A DNA stretch of 42,774 nucleotides from Anaeroplasma sp902783745 (GTDB taxonomy: Bacteria > Bacillota_I > Bacilli_A > Acholeplasmatales > Anaeroplasmataceae): contig CAMOKL010000011.1 in NCBI GenBank assembly GCA_946617655.1, forward strand, positions 1 through 42,774, in the 5' to 3' direction. Shown piece by piece: positions 41,601 through 42,774 of this stretch. Below the pieces are notes generated by a model. That model was not told the origin of the DNA, made no database searches, and saw nothing but the letters and a program-made list of their open reading frames with translations. A program made the translations under genes and the position numbers. How positions within the stretch are numbered: the stretch's first letter is position 1; each line of letters starts with the position of its first letter.

Positions 41601-42774
41601 AATTATTAGAAAATATTGAAGTAGCATATAATATTATGAAGCAAATTAATGTTATACCTACACAAATAAGTTTAACTGATAGTGATGCTGTAGCAGCAAT
41701 AGATGCAGCAAGAGCAGCATATGATAATGAAGAAGTTAGTGATGCACAAAGAGCATTAGTAGCAAATTACGATAAACTATTAAATGCAGAAGTTGTAATA
41801 ACAGATTTAAAGATTGCTGCAATCGGAACTGTAGCATATACAAAGGCATGTAAGGCATTAATAGATGCAGCAGAAGCAGCATATGATGCATTAACAGAAG
41901 CACAACAAGCAGCATTAAAGAGCAAAGCAAATTTAACAGCTGCAAAAGAACAATATGACGCATTAAAGACTACAACAATCAATGATGCAATTGCAAAGAT
42001 AGATGCAATTGGTGAAGTAGCATATACACAAGAAAGCTTTAATGCAATAGATGCAGCAGGAGATGCATATGCTAAGGTATTAGAAGATGATATAGACGAA
42101 GTAACAAATGCTGATAAATTTACAAAAGCAGCAACTGATTACTTAGCATTAAGAACTGCAGCAATTGAAAACGCAAAGACAAAGATTGATGCAATAGGAA
42201 CTGTAGCATATACAGAAGAATCTAAGGGTAAGATAGCTGCAGCAAGATTAGCATTTGATGCAGTATTAACAGCTGATCAAACAGAAGTTACAAATAAGCA
42301 AACATTATTAGATGCAGAAGCAGCATATGCAGCATTAAGAACTGCAGCAATTGAAAACGCAAAGACAAAGATTGATGAAATTGGAACTGTAGCATATACA
42401 GAAGAATCTAAGGGTAAGATTGATGCAGCAAGATTAGCATATGATGCAGTATTAACAGCTGATCAAACAGATGTTACAAATAAGCAAACATTATTAGATG
42501 CAGAAGTAACATATGCAGCATTAAAGACTACAACAATCAATGATGCCAAAGATGCAATTAGTGCAATCGGTGACGTAGAATATACAGCTGAATCTAAGGC
42601 AAAGATAGCTGCAGCAAGATTAGCATATGATGCAGTATTAACAGCTGATCAAACAGAAGTTACAAATAAGCAAACATTATTTGATGCAGAAGCAGCATAT
42701 GAAGCATTAAAGGCTACAGCAATCAATGATGCAATTGCAAAGATAGATGCAATTGGTGAAGTAGCATATACACA
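35654..42774 (+). CDS. Giant secreted repeat protein (adhesin-like), 5' part; runs off the window
   Basis: An uninterrupted frame of at least 2,373 codons begins at ATG 35654 behind AGGAGGG and is still open at the end. Residues 1-36 form a signal peptide (hydrophobic core to about residue 29, then QVEAAS with likely cleavage at AEA/AAS-type Ala). Residues about 37-280 are a beta-rich, Ser/Thr/Asn-rich domain. Two Listeria-Bacteroides (Flg_new) repeats follow, about 281-351 (TRTGYTFDGWSGTG ... ANWT) and 352-439 (RVGYDFKGWATSS ... YAKWA). From about 440 there are about 34 helical repeats of 50-65 residues of the pattern I.AIG.V.YT...K.KIDAAR.AYDALT..Q.ALV.N...L..AE. The helical modules are likely three-helix bundles forming a long stalk. 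The anchor (LPXTG, SLH or other) must be downstream. Adhesin function is inference. Confidence 0.9.
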   Translation, partial: MRNFFKNKVLYILSATAIIFSCLFMFLFKGPQVEAASIEKDTIDAQIIIANNSTKKYTGKYGTWSWTGVSGINTTDYHSMLEVTGYFEVSTASDFKLTYTPNAATKSKIVNMYVDIYWSGEYEDNECVPSGVNVSNIFSADITRAGYWFYTENSLTSPNTSKSNVVLTIKKPATHTSIIWECYVSIGYNASAPVTISKGTGVKSVYLATTNNATTGSASGTEYDSGTTVYGYAELAKGYKAKSGWTLVSGTADTEGAKYRVGSVTAGSGNFDTISADEITYTITYTLNGGTHGTTHPTSYKITTNTFTISNPTRTGYTFDGWSGTGITNKTTSLSVTKGSTGNRSYTANWTADTYTIAFNKNAEDATGTTNSVTATYDSTRSLTANGYSRVGYDFKGWATSSTGSVVYADGATLTAAQVNNLYATAKKNGTYTLYAKWAYVSEIQAVVDDINDIGTLEYTDVCKGKIETAEASFEKLSETYQEVIAEYQAILENAREVYDNVDNTVKAIDAIGTVEYTNTCKANIDSAKELYDALEDDELAILPEAKSQALENADKAYAAMDAINSIGTVVNTETCKTAITNARTVYDNLTEAQQALVGESFYKTLEDDEAVFAVIDLVNAINYENTLECLTRIEDARELYDDLTEAQQEIFPAAELKTLEDAEAAFAVMQAIDAIGVIENTATSRGLVKTARDAYDALENNEQKALVLNYQALEDAETSFGKVDNVDTLITAIGTLVYPDSETTISAARAAYEELTPFEKGLVLNYETLTHKEIAYDAIKKINAIGKVKYPDSGEAIATARAAYDALTTDEKNLVGYENLAILATAEGYYNSLRDNAKADDVIAKIKAFAPVEITDLCKEKIDIARAAYDALENDDQKELVYNYEDLTKAEADYAAAKPVVDLIKALGNVLPTSDYQTKIDAARTAYNALTTDQKALVYNYKDLTDREAAKPVVDAIELINKVDQTTECQEMLTAVRTAYNELNLDQQALVLNIGKLDDADAAKVVADLIQAIAPIVATEACQTKIDTARSAYNALTLAQQALVSNYDDLLAAEAVKPVVDKIAAIGIIDGSEACQGRIAEARSLYDALDEELYESVSNKDDLFNAEAVEPVVEKINAIGEVTYPTSKTAIEEARSAYKDLTEAQQGLVPAEILKALEDAEAEFKESDDEAKANAAIEKINAIGDVEYTSESKGKIDAARAAYKDLTDDQKALIAAETLKVLEDAEALYNAVDAVVGLIDGIGTVAYTEESKGKIDAARAAYEALTDEQKEIFPEDSLDELEAAEKQYQDLLDKAFAQAVIDKINGIGKVKYPTSEQTIKDARDAYDALTDAQKTIVGFDNYSKLVQAEGNLEAQKDLYFADKVKKLIIAIAPLEVSDECKARIDAARAAYDDEEFTDEQRALVTNYEDLVNAETNYAAAKKVVDLIAQLPDKLVESRTEYNALTLAQQALVYNYKDLLDAEASKVDTLISAIGTVAYTKDSKDKIAAAREAYEELEDDAKDTVKNLEVLTNAETQYNTLKTNAINDAKDAISAIGDVEYTSESKGKIDAARLAFDAVLTADQANVTNKQTLIDAEAAYAALKADHEAAEAVDKLIDAIGTVAYTKDSKDKIDAAREAYGNLTEAQQELVTKLETLVAAESLYGEVDALATKINAIPSPLVLADTTQTAINDAKTAYVALSDAADAILPTTLLSKLIDNDAAYDVMKLIAAIAPFEVTDECKERIDTAKLAYDALTDAQKLLVANKEELENADANYNAVVDQAKADVVIGLINAIGTFAYTEECKGKIDTANEAYGKLTKAQQALVTNYETLTSALTRYAAIDNAITAINAIETVELTDECAGKVNAAFDAYVGLGTDVELLPTAAKKAFEDKLGAYALMQKIAAIGDIAYTKACKDKLDEAKEVYELLSTEAKALVTNYDVVTDAYLVLQHIDAVVVKIEAIATPLVVDNDVTSAITAARAAYDEGLTKQEISLFPADSLELLENIEVAYNIMKQINVIPTQISLTDSDAVAAIDAARAAYDNEEVSDAQRALVANYDKLLNAEVVITDLKIAAIGTVAYTKACKALIDAAEAAYDALTEAQQAALKSKANLTAAKEQYDALKTTTINDAIAKIDAIGEVAYTQESFNAIDAAGDAYAKVLEDDIDEVTNADKFTKAATDYLALRTAAIENAKTKIDAIGTVAYTEESKGKIAAARLAFDAVLTADQTEVTNKQTLLDAEAAYAALRTAAIENAKTKIDEIGTVAYTEESKGKIDAARLAYDAVLTADQTDVTNKQTLLDAEVTYAALKTTTINDAKDAISAIGDVEYTAESKAKIAAARLAYDAVLTADQTEVTNKQTLFDAEAAYEALKATAINDAIAKIDAIGEVAYT
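36971..42774 (+). repeat. About 34 in-frame tandem helical-bundle coding repeats
   Basis: Units of 150-195 bp each encode an AIG box, a C/S-x-x-K-I box, an ARAAYDAL box and a Q-x-x-LV-x-N/K box. Copies up to about 40 kb are divergent in sequence and length, whereas those from about 42150 to the end repeat with a 186-bp period and near-identical DNA. One unit near 39925-40065 is shortened. The array continues past the window end. Confidence 0.9.

Noticed and set aside
41000..42774. Several minus-strand Leu/His- or Ala-rich open frames
   Set aside because: They are shadows of the helical-repeat coding frame on the plus strand, with biased composition and no ribosome binding sites.
42150..42774. 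186-bp repeats considered as a mobile element or satellite
   Set aside because: They keep one reading frame with the module pattern of the giant protein, have no inverted ends and no transposase.

Overview
The window is AT-rich Bacillota DNA that uses the standard code (Trp is TGG, no in-frame TGA). Its ribosomal and elongation-factor genes are in Gram-positive order (rpsL-rpsG-fusA-tuf and rpsF-ssb-rpsR). Very high A+T, almost exclusive TAA/TAG stops, a xylose operon, large repeat-rich surface proteins and a two-module reductase-terminated NRPS suggest an uncultured gut Bacilli/Erysipelotrichia- or RF39-like organism. That lineage call is inference, since there is no rRNA gene in the window.

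Layout. 1-1107: the 3' end of a Thr-rich repeat surface protein. 1421-2868: a DUF4143-type ATPase behind three 33-bp iterons, followed by a decayed gene fragment. 3310-6249 (minus): a U32 family protein (probably an RNA-hydroxylation factor) and a small membrane-anchored protein. 6438-18441: one five-gene operon, detailed below. 18682-21468: xylB-xylA. 21524-21598 (minus): tRNA-Arg(CCT). 21697-22884 (minus): a PLP aminotransferase. 23132-27677: the str operon with a separate tuf promoter. 27693-29658: a small unknown gene, an oversized MscL and a membrane protein. 29834-32400: tatD, a cation diffusion facilitator and a lipoprotein. 32427-33680: rpsF-ssb-rpsR. 33739-34457: a DUF4160/DUF2442-HTH pair. 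34544-35149: a carboxypeptidase-regulatory-like protein. 35654 to the end: the first 2,373 codons of a giant secreted protein with about 34 helical repeats, which leaves the window still open.

The most interesting region is 6438-18441. A phosphopantetheinyl transferase overlaps an NRPS with domain order C-A-T-C-A-T-R, the architecture expected to release an N-acylated dipeptide aldehyde or, after cyclisation, a pyrazinone. It is followed, almost without gaps, by a MATE exporter whose C-terminus is an RsbW/SpoIIAB-like serine-kinase domain, a STAS anti-anti-sigma-like protein with a phosphorylatable Ser, and a membrane SpoIIE-type PP2C phosphatase that carries its own partly degenerate HATPase domain. 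All parts of a partner-switching module are present except a sigma factor, and the kinase is fused to the transporter. My working hypothesis is that the switch controls export or synthesis of the NRPS product directly rather than transcription; this is inference.

Other points of interest are the iterons and unique TGA stop of the ATPase gene, a 14-bp imperfect palindrome overlapping the tuf promoter, a spaced direct repeat upstream of rpsL, and recent tandem amplification at the 3' end of the giant surface-protein gene.
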